Shown piece by piece: positions 29,445-38,526 of a DNA stretch of 64,000 nucleotides. Location of the stretch: contig NZ_FQUM01000004.1 in assembly GCF_900129025.1 (NCBI RefSeq), positions 248,001-312,000 on the forward strand, read 5' to 3'. Made by a program: the position numbers and the translations under genes. The DNA is from Mariniphaga anaerophila (GTDB taxonomy: Bacteria > Bacteroidota > Bacteroidia > Bacteroidales > Prolixibacteraceae). Each line of letters opens with the position of its first letter. The stretch's first letter is position 1. Below the pieces are notes generated by a model, which saw only the letters and a list, made by a program, of their open reading frames with translations, had not been told where the DNA came from and searched no databases.

Positions 29445-30655
29445 TCGGTTTTATTCTCCAAATCCCTTTTCCGCTTTAAAGCCTCCAGAAAATAATAATC
29501 CGCATAATTTAACGGCACATCAATTTCCTGACCGTGCGGAATACTACCCACTGAATGCATTAACAGAAAACCTCCATTCTCGCCGGTTTCAGCAAAATAA
29601 GCAGGACTGGCAAGGCTTTGCATTATTTTGTCAGCCCATTCTTTATAATAGCTATAGTTATCAAAGCCTGCTATTTCGTACAATGCTGAAGCCATAATTG
29701 CGGCTGCCGACGCATCTCTCGGCTCGTCCGGAATACCTGGAGCATCAAAGTCCCAGTAAGGCACAAAATCAGCCGGAAAATTTTTGTGGCTAATAATAAA
29801 CTCAAATGCCTTTTTTGCCTGAGCGAGATATCTCAAATCGCGGGTTTCCCTGTAACAAACAGCAAAACCGTAAATTCCCCATGCTTGTCCGCGCGCCCAT
29901 GACGACTCGTGAGCATATCCCTGTGCGGTTTCCCGGCTGCGAACTTCCCCGCTGCTTAAACTGTAATCAACAACATGGTAACAACTGTTATCTGCGCGGT
30001 ACTGGTTTTTCAGTGTTTGATTGGCATGGCTTACCGCTATGTTGTAGAACGTTGAGTCTCCCGAAAGGCGTGTTGCATTGAAAAGCAACTCTAAATTCAT
30101 CATGTTGTCAATAATAACAGGGCATTCCCAACCTCTTTGCGACTGCCAGCCCCTGTTGACATTCCAGGACTGAATAATACCAGGGACCGGGCGGAATCGG
30201 GAAGACAAGGATTTTGCTGCCTGAACAATTACATCTCTATATTCATTTTCGCCTAATCGCAGGCCGTTTCCAAAACTACATTCCACCATAAATCCAACAT
30301 CGTGATGCCAGGTAAGATACTTTACAGAATCCAATGCCTCGGTATATTTACGGGCATATCCGCGCCAAAGTGTGTCTCCGGTTAATTCGTACATATACCA
30401 CATAGTTCCCGGGAAAAAGCCGCTGGTCCAGTCTTCGCGCCCAACATACTTTACTTCACCTCCACTAACAGTCCTCGGATTTAAAATCTTACCAGATTCT
30501 TCAATCTTTTTAACCTGAAGTTTTTCCTGAGCATCGGCTAAACGAATTGTTCCACTAACAAAATCGGAATTCATACTCTGTTTGGGAGTACAGGCAACCA
30601 CGAGCAACAGCATAGTTCCCCAAAAAATCGGTTTTAGTTTTCTTAAATTCTCCAT
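29435..30655 (-). CDS. GH88 unsaturated glucuronyl hydrolase, lipoprotein
   Basis: Protein of 406 residues with lipobox LVVAC (Cys22). The (alpha/alpha)6 barrel carries the GH88 blocks WTSGFFPGTMWY (76-87), HHDVGF with the essential Asp119, and IDNMMNLEL with Asp183, plus ESSWARGQAWGIYG, where substrate binds. Such enzymes hydrate and remove the 4,5-unsaturated uronic acid left by polysaccharide lyases or eliminases on glycosaminoglycans and other uronate polymers. Its presence implies a lyase or elimination step upstream, yet no classical polysaccharide lyase was recognised in the locus. It lies 19 bases after the GH2 remnant. Intact. Confidence 0.92.
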   Translation of the reverse strand: MENLRKLKPIFWGTMLLLVVACTPKQSMNSDFVSGTIRLADAQEKLQVKKIEESGKILNPRTVSGGEVKYVGREDWTSGFFPGTMWYMYELTGDTLWRGYARKYTEALDSVKYLTWHHDVGFMVECSFGNGLRLGENEYRDVIVQAAKSLSSRFRPVPGIIQSWNVNRGWQSQRGWECPVIIDNMMNLELLFNATRLSGDSTFYNIAVSHANQTLKNQYRADNSCYHVVDYSLSSGEVRSRETAQGYAHESSWARGQAWGIYGFAVCYRETRDLRYLAQAKKAFEFIISHKNFPADFVPYWDFDAPGIPDEPRDASAAAIMASALYEIAGFDNYSYYKEWADKIMQSLASPAYFAETGENGGFLLMHSVGSIPHGQEIDVPLNYADYYFLEALKRKRDLENKTDFR

Positions 30656-30674
30656 TTTTAGCTATATAAAAAAT

Positions 30675-32489
30675 CTATTTTAAAAGTATCCACACACAAG
30701 AATCCTGTAACACCTGTTTCCCATTTTTTGCTTTTACCTCTACCGTGTTTTCTCCGGAAACAAGCTCAATATTTTTCCATATAACTGTATTAAAGCTATC
30801 GGGGTTTTGCATTCCTATTTTTTCGCCATTTACCCAAAGTTCAACTTTTTTTACATTAGCAAAAACTTTAACATCTGTTATTTTTTGTGTTCTGTTAATA
30901 AATCTGCGTGAGGCGATGTAAACCATTGGTTCCGGATTCCAGTTTGCCTTGTAAAAATAAAAAGCATCTTTTTTTGTTTTGTGATCGTAGGTAATCAACC
31001 CCTTATCGTTAATTCCCTGCCGGTCACCTTCGTTTCGGATTGAAGAACCAAAATCGGCAAAATTCCATACAAATTTTCCCCAGATATATGGGCGTTCCGA
31101 CAGTGCTTTCCAATTCCCTTCGTGGCAACTCACCTGCCATTCCTCGGGGTGAAAATTACTTACCGGAACCGGCTGTTCAACCGGCGATTGATGCGAATAA
31201 ATACTCGCTCCTGCTCCATATTCCGAAACACAAACCGGAATACCCTGTGCTTTTGTTTTCATTTTATCCATGAAATCGCCCACCTGCTCGGGAGCTCCGC
31301 CATACCAACCCGAATATTGATTCCAGCCGATCAAATCACTAATACCGATAAAGCCATCGCCCGAACCAAATGTAGCCGAGGTAGTCATGCGCGAAGAATC
31401 TTCTGATTTTGCCAAAGCATTTAACTCTTTCAAAAAAGGAACCGGATTGTCGAAATCAAGTTTTAATTCGTTAAACAAGCCCCAGAAAAATATCGAAGGG
31501 TGGTTGTAGTTCTGACGAATCATTTCAACCAACATCTGCCGTGCATTTTCCTCCAAAGCTGCATCTTTTACATACCCGGGGCCGGTGTAACCACCAGGAC
31601 CAACAAAAGGTATTTCAGTCCAGAGCACAATGCCTTTTTTATCGGACAAATTATATATAGGTTTTCCATGCGGATAATGTGTTAGACGAAGCACTGTAGC
31701 GCCCGATTCTTTTACCAGTTCAATATCATTCAGGTAATCGGAAATAGTATATGCACTTCCTTTTTCCGCTATATCCTCGTGCATACCAAACCCATACAAA
31801 TCCAGATATTGTCCGTTCAAAAAGAAACCGTTGTCTGCATCTACCGAAAAATAACGGAACCCGGTAGTTTCAACAACTTTGTCTATAACCTCTTTACCAT
31901 CTAACAATTCCACTTTTACCTGGTAGCAATACGGATTTTTCTTGCCATTCCACAAAATCGGATTATTTATAGAAAATGACTGCCTGACACGCTCTGAATT
32001 ATTATTCGAGATTCCGACTGTATGACTTTCCACAACGTTTTGTTTGTCGTCCAGTAGTGTTGTTTTTAATGCTAATCCTTGCTTTTCTCCGTTTAACGAC
32101 AGCACGGTTTCTACATTAAATGCGGCTTCTTCTTTTGAAACCTTCAGGGGTTTTACATAAATTCCGGATGAAGCATAATCTAAAGGAGAAATACAGTTAT
32201 TGCCGGTTACCAACAAATGGACAGGCCGATGAATACCTCCGTAAATATTAAAATCTCCGCTGAGAGGAACAACGTCCAAACGATATGCATTGCTCACAAA
32301 AACAGTTAACGACGCATCCTCACCTTCCTTTATTAAATCTGTAATTTCAAAACAAAAAGCCGTATACCCGCCAATATGCCTTCCGGCAAGTTTTCCGTTA
32401 ACAAGTACTTTTGCAACCGAGTTCACTCCCTCAAAATAGAGAAAAAGCCGCTTCCCGCTCATTTCACTGTCCCATTGCAAATTACTCAC
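30675..32489 (-). pseudogene. GH2 glycosidase, 5'-truncated by an IS256-family remnant
   Basis: The open frame encodes 604 residues of a glycoside hydrolase family 2 protein: part of the sugar-binding domain (GKRLFLYFEGVNSVAKV, about 12-28), the immunoglobulin-like domain, and the TIM barrel with acid/base E341 in FWGLFNELK and nucleophile E423 in VSEYGAG. The signal peptide and the first strands of the sugar-binding domain are missing. Homology begins at LQWD, immediately where a degraded transposase ends, and the only start is a GTG at 32489 inside that junction. The active site is intact but the protein would lack export and proper folding. Beta-galactosidase or beta-glucuronidase activity of the ancestor is likely; which one is unclear. 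Confidence 0.85.
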
Positions 32490-32945
32490 CTACAGAACAA
32501 TACAAGACTAGATTTCGACCTTCGGGAAAATAGTTGCAATTGTCTGGGCAAAATCTGTAAGATTATCAATACTGGCAATCAAAATACCTTCTACCCACGG
32601 GATTTTAAGTCGGTCAGCACACTAAGCCAGAAGTTAGCACCTTCGCTTTGGGAGATATACATCCCAATTAGTTCTTTTCTACCTTCTTTGTTTACCGCCA
32701 GTACGTTTTACTCTGCACGGCTTACCACTCGGCCTTCACCCCTGACTTTTATAATGCATCGCATCGAGCCAAACAATCGGATAGAACGATTCAAGCGGAC
32801 GACTTTGCCAGGCTTTGACCTGTGGAATAACTCGGTCGGTTATCTCATTTAATGTGGAATGGGATATTTTTAAATCATACATCTCTTTAACATGATTAGA
32901 GATGTCCCGAAAGCTCATCCCCAGGCCATATAAACCAAAATTAAG
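32485..32945 (-). mobile_element. IS256 (Mutator)-family transposase remnant
   Basis: The minus strand encodes about 150 residues of an internal transposase segment in broken frames: YGLGMSFRDISNHVKEMY and PIVWLDAMHYK, then after a one-base shift KVRGEGRVVSRAE, a stop, NVLAVNKEGRKELIGMYIS and FWLSVLTDLKSRG, another one-base shift, IASIDNLTDFAQTIATIFP, then two more stops near SCIV. These match the conserved core of IS256 transposases. Both the N- and C-terminal parts and the terminal inverted repeats are missing, so it is a dead scar. It sits exactly between the toroid gene stop (32941) and the GH2 fragment. Confidence 0.85.
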
Positions 32946-35034
32946 GGGAAGATTTATCTGTTTTATTAATCCCCGACGGCAAGAATTTTTTCCCAAGATG
33001 ATCGACAATTCGATTATAAGCTTCTGACGCAGCTCCGTTTCCCCAGTCATAAATCGTAAATTCGCCAATTCCCAGTCCACCAGGACTTGTTACTCCCATA
33101 TGGCCGTAATTTTCCATCATAAAACCATAATCCTTTTCATTGAAAAAAGTCCATACTTTTTCCCATTGTTCTTTGGTTGCCACATTCTCGGGGCAGTACA
33201 TCATTTCAAATGAAGCATACAAAGCAGCAATCCCGCGTTGTAAGTACTCTTCCCGTTTGAGTTCCTCTCCATAGCGGATAATTAATTCGGAAAAAAGGCT
33301 CTGCCGCGAATCGTTCCATTCGCCATCGGCATTCATCACGGCAAATCCTCCAACAGTCCTCACGTAAATATAGGGTGGCTGCCAGGAGGCCTGGTACATC
33401 AGCATTTCATCTAAAGTTCGTTCTCCCAGATTCAAATACTCCCGATTGTCTGTGAGATAAAAACATTCGAGCAATGCTTCCGCCGTCCAGAACATTGAAA
33501 GTGTATTTTGTTTAAACTGATTATTTCGTTCAATTTTTTTCCCAACCAAATCCTCCGATCCATATCGTGAACAGGACCAATATGTCTCAAAGTCTTCCCA
33601 CTGCCCTTTATGTACAATATTCTCAACAATGGCATTCATCGCTTTTAACGCCGAGTGCCTGTATTTCTCATTTTTTGTGATTTTGTAAAGGTTCAGAAGA
33701 AAAGTAACCGACATAGCTGACTCAGGTGACTCGTTTAAATGATGCAACGGTTTACGTGTTTTCAAATCGAGCCATCCGGGGAAAAAACCATTTTCAAACT
33801 GTGTTTCAGTCAGGGCATCGGCGTAACGTATGGCATAATCGAGAAGGCGCTCATCCTGTTCCAGTTCTAAATACCACAAGAGCATCTGATTCGCGGTAAA
33901 ACTCATATCAAGAATATGATACGGGGAAACACGTGCGTTACGCGAATAAGGGTTTCGGTTAGAATTTCCAAAGTAATACGTATCCCATCCTTTTGAGCGA
34001 TTATATTTTTTCCCACTGATTTCAACCTTTTCCATTTCTGTAGCAATCAGGCCAGAGAAAAATCCATTCTCCTGAGGAAATGATAAAGCCAGTTCCTTGG
34101 TTTTATTTGCGTATTCCAGCAGTTTTTCATTTCCGGTTCTCCTGGCATACCGGTATAATCCTGATGCCGAACGTAAAGAACTGAACCAGGCCTGGTTCCA
34201 AATGGAACGGAATTCTCTTTCGTTAACCTCACCCGGGTAATTAGGACTCTGTGTGGTATTGACTATAAAAACCGGGGCGCCAACTTTTCTCCCATTCAGA
34301 GTAAACTCCTGCCACACACTTTCTTTCCATGTATCAAACGCCCAATTATAAGTATGTTCCACATAACGCTCAAGATCAACAAATCCGGAAGCCATAGACT
34401 GGAAAGCATCATTTCCCCAATTCTTCCACAAAAATGCTGCAGCATCCCTGAATGGGTTCGAAATACTCTCCTTTTTATCCGAAACCAGTATATAAAAGCC
34501 AAATTCGGTTCTTCCCGGTGGGAAAACAGCACCCGGTTCTCTTACAAAGAGAACGTGTTCCTGAACTTTTGATTTGCTCATTCCCAAAGTAATTTTATTA
34601 CTGCGAGCATCAAGGTCCATATACCAGTCCACCAAAGGAATTTCCTTCAGTAACCCGAGGTCCGGAATAAGGGTTAGTTTTTTTTCACTGGAAGCAACAG
34701 TAATTGCAGGGGCGCGAAAAACATGCTGACCGATGATGTGTTTGTCGGTTGGTGTGAGATGCGACGCCCAGTGAAAATCCGGCAAAAAAGCAGGGGTGAT
34801 ATTTACCTGCCAATCATCCTGACGGACAGAATTTTTTAAATTAAACACGACCGAAACTTTTAGGATATCATCCGACAACACGGAGTAGTGCACATCAGGC
34901 GTTACACTTTCTATCTGCCCGTAATCGATTAATGCAATATATTCATTTATCCATGAAGGGATTTTCTGGCTGTCACCGGAACAACTCAGACTGAAAATTA
35001 AAACAGGAATTAATAGTCTACCCAGTTTATACAT
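32941..35034 (-). CDS. putative alpha/alpha-toroid lipoprotein of the glycan locus
   Basis: Protein of 697 residues with lipobox SLSCS (about residue 18). An N-terminal beta-rich part (about 30-190) is followed by a helical repeat region with recurrent aromatic-rich helix pairs (SGLYRYARRTGNEKLLEYA, LLWYLELEQDERLLDYAIRY, LLNLYKITKNEKYRHSALKA). This suggests an (alpha/alpha) toroid as in polysaccharide lyases, uronyl epimerases and GH88/GH105 enzymes. I cannot assign it to a named family. The start is the ATG at 35034. The C-terminus (PSGINKTDKSSP) falls at the boundary of the transposase remnant and may be shortened. It is followed by the IS scar. Confidence 0.75.
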   Translation of the reverse strand: MYKLGRLLIPVLIFSLSCSGDSQKIPSWINEYIALIDYGQIESVTPDVHYSVLSDDILKVSVVFNLKNSVRQDDWQVNITPAFLPDFHWASHLTPTDKHIIGQHVFRAPAITVASSEKKLTLIPDLGLLKEIPLVDWYMDLDARSNKITLGMSKSKVQEHVLFVREPGAVFPPGRTEFGFYILVSDKKESISNPFRDAAAFLWKNWGNDAFQSMASGFVDLERYVEHTYNWAFDTWKESVWQEFTLNGRKVGAPVFIVNTTQSPNYPGEVNEREFRSIWNQAWFSSLRSASGLYRYARRTGNEKLLEYANKTKELALSFPQENGFFSGLIATEMEKVEISGKKYNRSKGWDTYYFGNSNRNPYSRNARVSPYHILDMSFTANQMLLWYLELEQDERLLDYAIRYADALTETQFENGFFPGWLDLKTRKPLHHLNESPESAMSVTFLLNLYKITKNEKYRHSALKAMNAIVENIVHKGQWEDFETYWSCSRYGSEDLVGKKIERNNQFKQNTLSMFWTAEALLECFYLTDNREYLNLGERTLDEMLMYQASWQPPYIYVRTVGGFAVMNADGEWNDSRQSLFSELIIRYGEELKREEYLQRGIAALYASFEMMYCPENVATKEQWEKVWTFFNEKDYGFMMENYGHMGVTSPGGLGIGEFTIYDWGNGAASEAYNRIVDHLGKKFLPSGINKTDKSSP

Positions 35035-35166
35035 CACGCAATTATTTCTTTAAAATTACATTTTAAATACTTCCACTGTTTACTAACACCCGCACAAATA
35101 AGCCCGTTAAAGGCGCTTTCAAATTGCTTTTTATGCGTTGCCATTTTTCGAAATTATTAATTGATT

Positions 35167-36573
35167 TTACTTTTTCCAAATCGGACCGCCTTGATATTTT
35201 ACACCGATCGGATAATTTTCATCAGGAACATACGCTTCCTGCATAATCTTTTCAATTTTAAGAACGATTTCTGGATAACTTGCAGAAACGTCTTTACTTT
35301 CTCCAATATCCTTATTCAAATCATAAAGCTGAATTTCTTCCCCCTTTCCCAAACGAATTCCTTTCCAATGATCAAGAAGAACCGCCTGGTCGTACCTATC
35401 CCTGCAATGTCCATAATCCCAATACAGATACTTATGTTTATTCTTCTGCTTTTTCCCGGTGAGGGCCTTCACAACCGAGATACCATCAGTTACTTCAGGA
35501 GGATCAACTCCTGCTAATTCGGCAAAAGTTGGCACCATATCCTGAAAAGCAATAACTTCTTCACTAACTTTTCCTTCCGGTATTCTCCCTGTCCACCGCG
35601 CAATAAAAGGTACATGTATGCCTCCCTCTGTCAAATCTCCTTTATATCCGCGAAAAGGACCATTAGTGTCAAATTCTTCCCATACTGCATCATGCCCCCC
35701 GTTATCGCTGGTAAAGACAATCAATGTATTTTCCTTTATTCCCAATTCATCAACCAAGCTAACAATTCGCCCCACACCTTGATCTAAGATATTGACCATT
35801 GAGGCATATTTTTTAGAATGTTCATCCCACTTCATATCAGTATATGGTTCTGTTGAAGGCACTGTAAGCCGATCCTTGTCTTCAGATTTTGCGGAGAAGT
35901 GGGGCAAGGTAAAGGCAGCATATAAGAAGAACGGTTCCCGGTGGGCGTCTTTTATAAATTGCAAAGCCCGATCGGTAATTAAATTGTGGCTATAATATTG
36001 TTTCGACTGTGTATTTTTAGGAAGCTCATAACGGTAGTTATTTTCAGCTCTGTAACTATCATCCAGATATTCTGTGTAATAATAATGTGCATGGTCCTGG
36101 TTAAGATACCCAAACCACATATCGAAACCTTGATTGGTAGCAGCCCCTGCAGTACCGGCATCACCCAGTGACCACTTACCAACGCCTCCGCACCGGTAAC
36201 CGGCTTTCTTCAAAATTTCGGCAACTGTAACATCCTTTTCCTGAAGGTAAGTTGAATAATGCGGAATATTATCCCTGGCTGGTGTGTGTCCGTTATGAAG
36301 CCCTGTCATAAGTACACTTCTGGACGGAGTACAAACAGCTCCTCCTGCATAAGCCTTCGTAAAACGAATGCCTTGGGAAGCCAGTTTATCTATATTGGGG
36401 GTCTTAATTTTTTGTTGTCCGTAACATCCTAAATCACCATAGCCTAAATCGTCGGCCATTATGAAAATGATATTTGGCTTATCTCTTTCATTATTAATTG
36501 CTTTAAGGGAATAAAAACTAAATGTGCTACAGTACAGAAAAAGAACTGATTTTATTATATATCTGAAAATCAT
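35167..36573 (-). CDS. sulfatase (S1 family, Cys-type), secreted
   Basis: Protein of 468 residues with an N-terminal hydrophobic leader (about 1-25). The FGly motif is CTPSR with Cys81, and the metal-binding NIIFIMADDLGYGDLG precedes it. GKWSLGD and FTSDNGGHD provide the remaining active-site Lys, Asp and Asn residues. Like other type I sulfatases it hydrolyses sulfate esters after its Cys is converted to formylglycine. It is complete. Substrate subfamily cannot be set without a phylogeny. It lies upstream of the toroid lipoprotein in the minus-strand locus. Confidence 0.92.
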   Translation of the reverse strand: MIFRYIIKSVLFLYCSTFSFYSLKAINNERDKPNIIFIMADDLGYGDLGCYGQQKIKTPNIDKLASQGIRFTKAYAGGAVCTPSRSVLMTGLHNGHTPARDNIPHYSTYLQEKDVTVAEILKKAGYRCGGVGKWSLGDAGTAGAATNQGFDMWFGYLNQDHAHYYYTEYLDDSYRAENNYRYELPKNTQSKQYYSHNLITDRALQFIKDAHREPFFLYAAFTLPHFSAKSEDKDRLTVPSTEPYTDMKWDEHSKKYASMVNILDQGVGRIVSLVDELGIKENTLIVFTSDNGGHDAVWEEFDTNGPFRGYKGDLTEGGIHVPFIARWTGRIPEGKVSEEVIAFQDMVPTFAELAGVDPPEVTDGISVVKALTGKKQKNKHKYLYWDYGHCRDRYDQAVLLDHWKGIRLGKGEEIQLYDLNKDIGESKDVSASYPEIVLKIEKIMQEAYVPDENYPIGVKYQGGPIWKK

Positions 36574-36643
36574 ATTTTAAATATTTTTGTTTTTATTAAG
36601 AATCTAAGAATATTATTAGTTATTCATCTCTATAACCTTTGAT

Positions 36644-38049
36644 TTAATTTGGATTTAAGGAGTGCATAACCGGATTCATTTTTTTAAGCCACCTGTCGAA
36701 TTCATATTCTAATTCATGTACTTTCTCGGGATGACTATCGGCAAGATTTTGGCTTTCATTTATATCGTATTTTAAATTGTATAATTCAATCTTTTCAGGA
36801 TCATAATATTCAATAAGTTTAAAGTCACCTTTTCGAATTGCGTGTCCAGGCATTTTTGCCTGAGGACTGTAATGCGGGTAATACCAGCATAATTGTTCTC
36901 TTTTAAGAGATTTTTCACCCAGGAGTAGTGGAACGAGGCTTAATCCGTCGATATCTTTAGCGGGTTTAGCCCCTTTTCCAACCATTTCCATGATGGTAGG
37001 ATAAATATCGTCGCTGATAACAGGAGTATCACAAGTGGTATTTTCTGCAATTTTCCCTGGCCATTTAATAATTAAAGGCACACGAATGCCACCTTCATAA
37101 AGAAATCCCTTTCCTTCTCTCAATGGCTTATTGTTTGTTGCTTTTTGTTCTCCTCCATTATCGCTGTAAAATATTATAATTGTATTATCAGATAAATTCA
37201 TCATTTCAAGCTCAGCCAGAAGACGGCCGATATTGGTATCTACATTCTCAATCATTGCAGCATATACCGCGTTTTTTTGGGATGTATTTTTTTCCATTTT
37301 TTTTCGTATTTCCTCACCAGCGAATCCGAAGCTTCCAAGGGCGTATGTACCGCATAATGAGACAAGTATAAAAAAAACGGATTTTTTTTGTTTGCTTTTA
37401 TAAAGCTAATTGCTTCATCGGTTAGCCGATCGGTCAGGTATTCTCCTGACTTACCTTCCTTCATATTTTTTATTTTAGGGTTCCAGTCAGAGCTTAGTTT
37501 TTCGTATGGCCCCCAATACGTAGGGGGACTTCCGTGTTCATAACCTGCAATATTCATGTCGAATCCCTGGTGAGTTGGAAAATATTTTTCTTTGTTACCC
37601 ACATGCCATTTGCCGATACTGATCGAATTATAACCTAACGACTTTAATGCTTCCGGAATCATGATCTCATCCAAATCAACATACATCTTGTCGTCGGGAG
37701 GAATAATTCGTCCATGTTCCGGATAACGATGCTCTCCAACAGAAGTAATGTGGCCGGTAAACTGAAGATGTGCAGGATTTTTACCCGTTAATATACTTGC
37801 ACGGGTTGGAGAACAAACCGGGCAAGCCGAATATGCATTCGTAAACATTATTCCTTCCGTTCTGAGTTTATCGATATTGGGAGTTTCATAAAACTTACTT
37901 CCATAACACTGTAAATCCTGCCATCCTAAATCATCTATCAGAATTAAAAGGATATTAGGCCTCTGCTTTTCTGCCATGAGCTGAAAAGGTGCATGAATAG
38001 CGATTAATAAAATAATAAATAGAAAAAAGGACGATTTTAGTGTTTTCAT
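36644..38049 (-). pseudogene. sulfatase (S1 family, Cys-type), split by a frameshift
   Basis: Two frames together encode one sulfatase of about 468 residues. The 5' frame (37252-38049, 265 residues) has the signal peptide, LILIDDLGWQD, the FGly motif CSPTR (Cys79) and GKWHVGN. The 3' frame (36644-37297, 217 residues) continues with NAVYAAMIENVDTNIG and YSDNGGEQK and the C-terminal subdomain. They overlap at several A-runs of 7-8 bases (on the minus strand, around 37270-37305); adding one A restores a single frame. A sequencing error, a real recent mutation, or slippage are alternatives. Without correction the product lacks the second half of the active site. Confidence 0.85.
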
Positions 38050-38117
38050 TTTAACTTTCTTTTTAATAACTGCATTCAGATCAGTAAAGACCGAATTGAA
38101 TATATTTTACTGTTCTT

Positions 38118-38461
38118 CTATTTTAAAAGTACGGGATATTGCAGTGTTTCATTAATTATCCCATTGGCAGCAAGTACTGGGTACTCCATTTTCCTTCTTT
38201 TTTTTCGGATACGTAAATACAATTGCCAAAATTATTTTCTTTTGCGCCTCCAAACCCTGAAACAAGCAGTTCATTACCTGTTTCAATAATTGTTAAGGCA
38301 TGGCATTGGTGAAAAGAAGCATTTTTGTAGCTAAACTCCGAAACCATAATCTGAGGTTTAATTTCATTTAACACCTTTTTGTTACTACATGCATAGGGAA
38401 TTAAAATGCCCTTTGTAAAAGATGAATTAATAATGTAAAAAATTAGCTTTCTCATATACAT
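38118..38461 (-). pseudogene. sialidase-like (BNR) N-terminal remnant
   Basis: An open frame of 101 residues (38156-38461) reads as the first blade of a sialidase-fold (BNR) protein: SFHQCHALTIIETGNELL, FGGAKENN and CIYVSEKKEGKWS. It stops at LPMG. A neighbouring frame continues for a few residues (NETLQYP and VLL) to a TAG at 38118-38120, which looks like the continuation of the same protein after a small shift. More than two thirds of the expected protein is absent. It has a poor leader. It lies between the frameshifted sulfatase and the FAD oxidoreductase gene. Confidence 0.6.
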
Positions 38462-38526
38462 CTGTTAAACGGACGAAGAATTAAAATGTCTTTTTACAAT
38501 CTATGAATGGCTCGTTCTTTAAAGCG

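Noticed and set aside
32736-33080. An intact transposase open frame of 114 residues
   Set aside because: The first 45 residues are an alternative frame of the toroid lipoprotein gene, and only the second half is transposase-derived, so the frame is not a gene.
35034-35144. Open frame of 36 codons on the minus strand ending in TGATG overlap with the toroid lipoprotein start
   Set aside because: The overlap suggests coupling, but the peptide (MATHKKQFESAF onwards) has no recognisable family, and it is too short to support as a gene.
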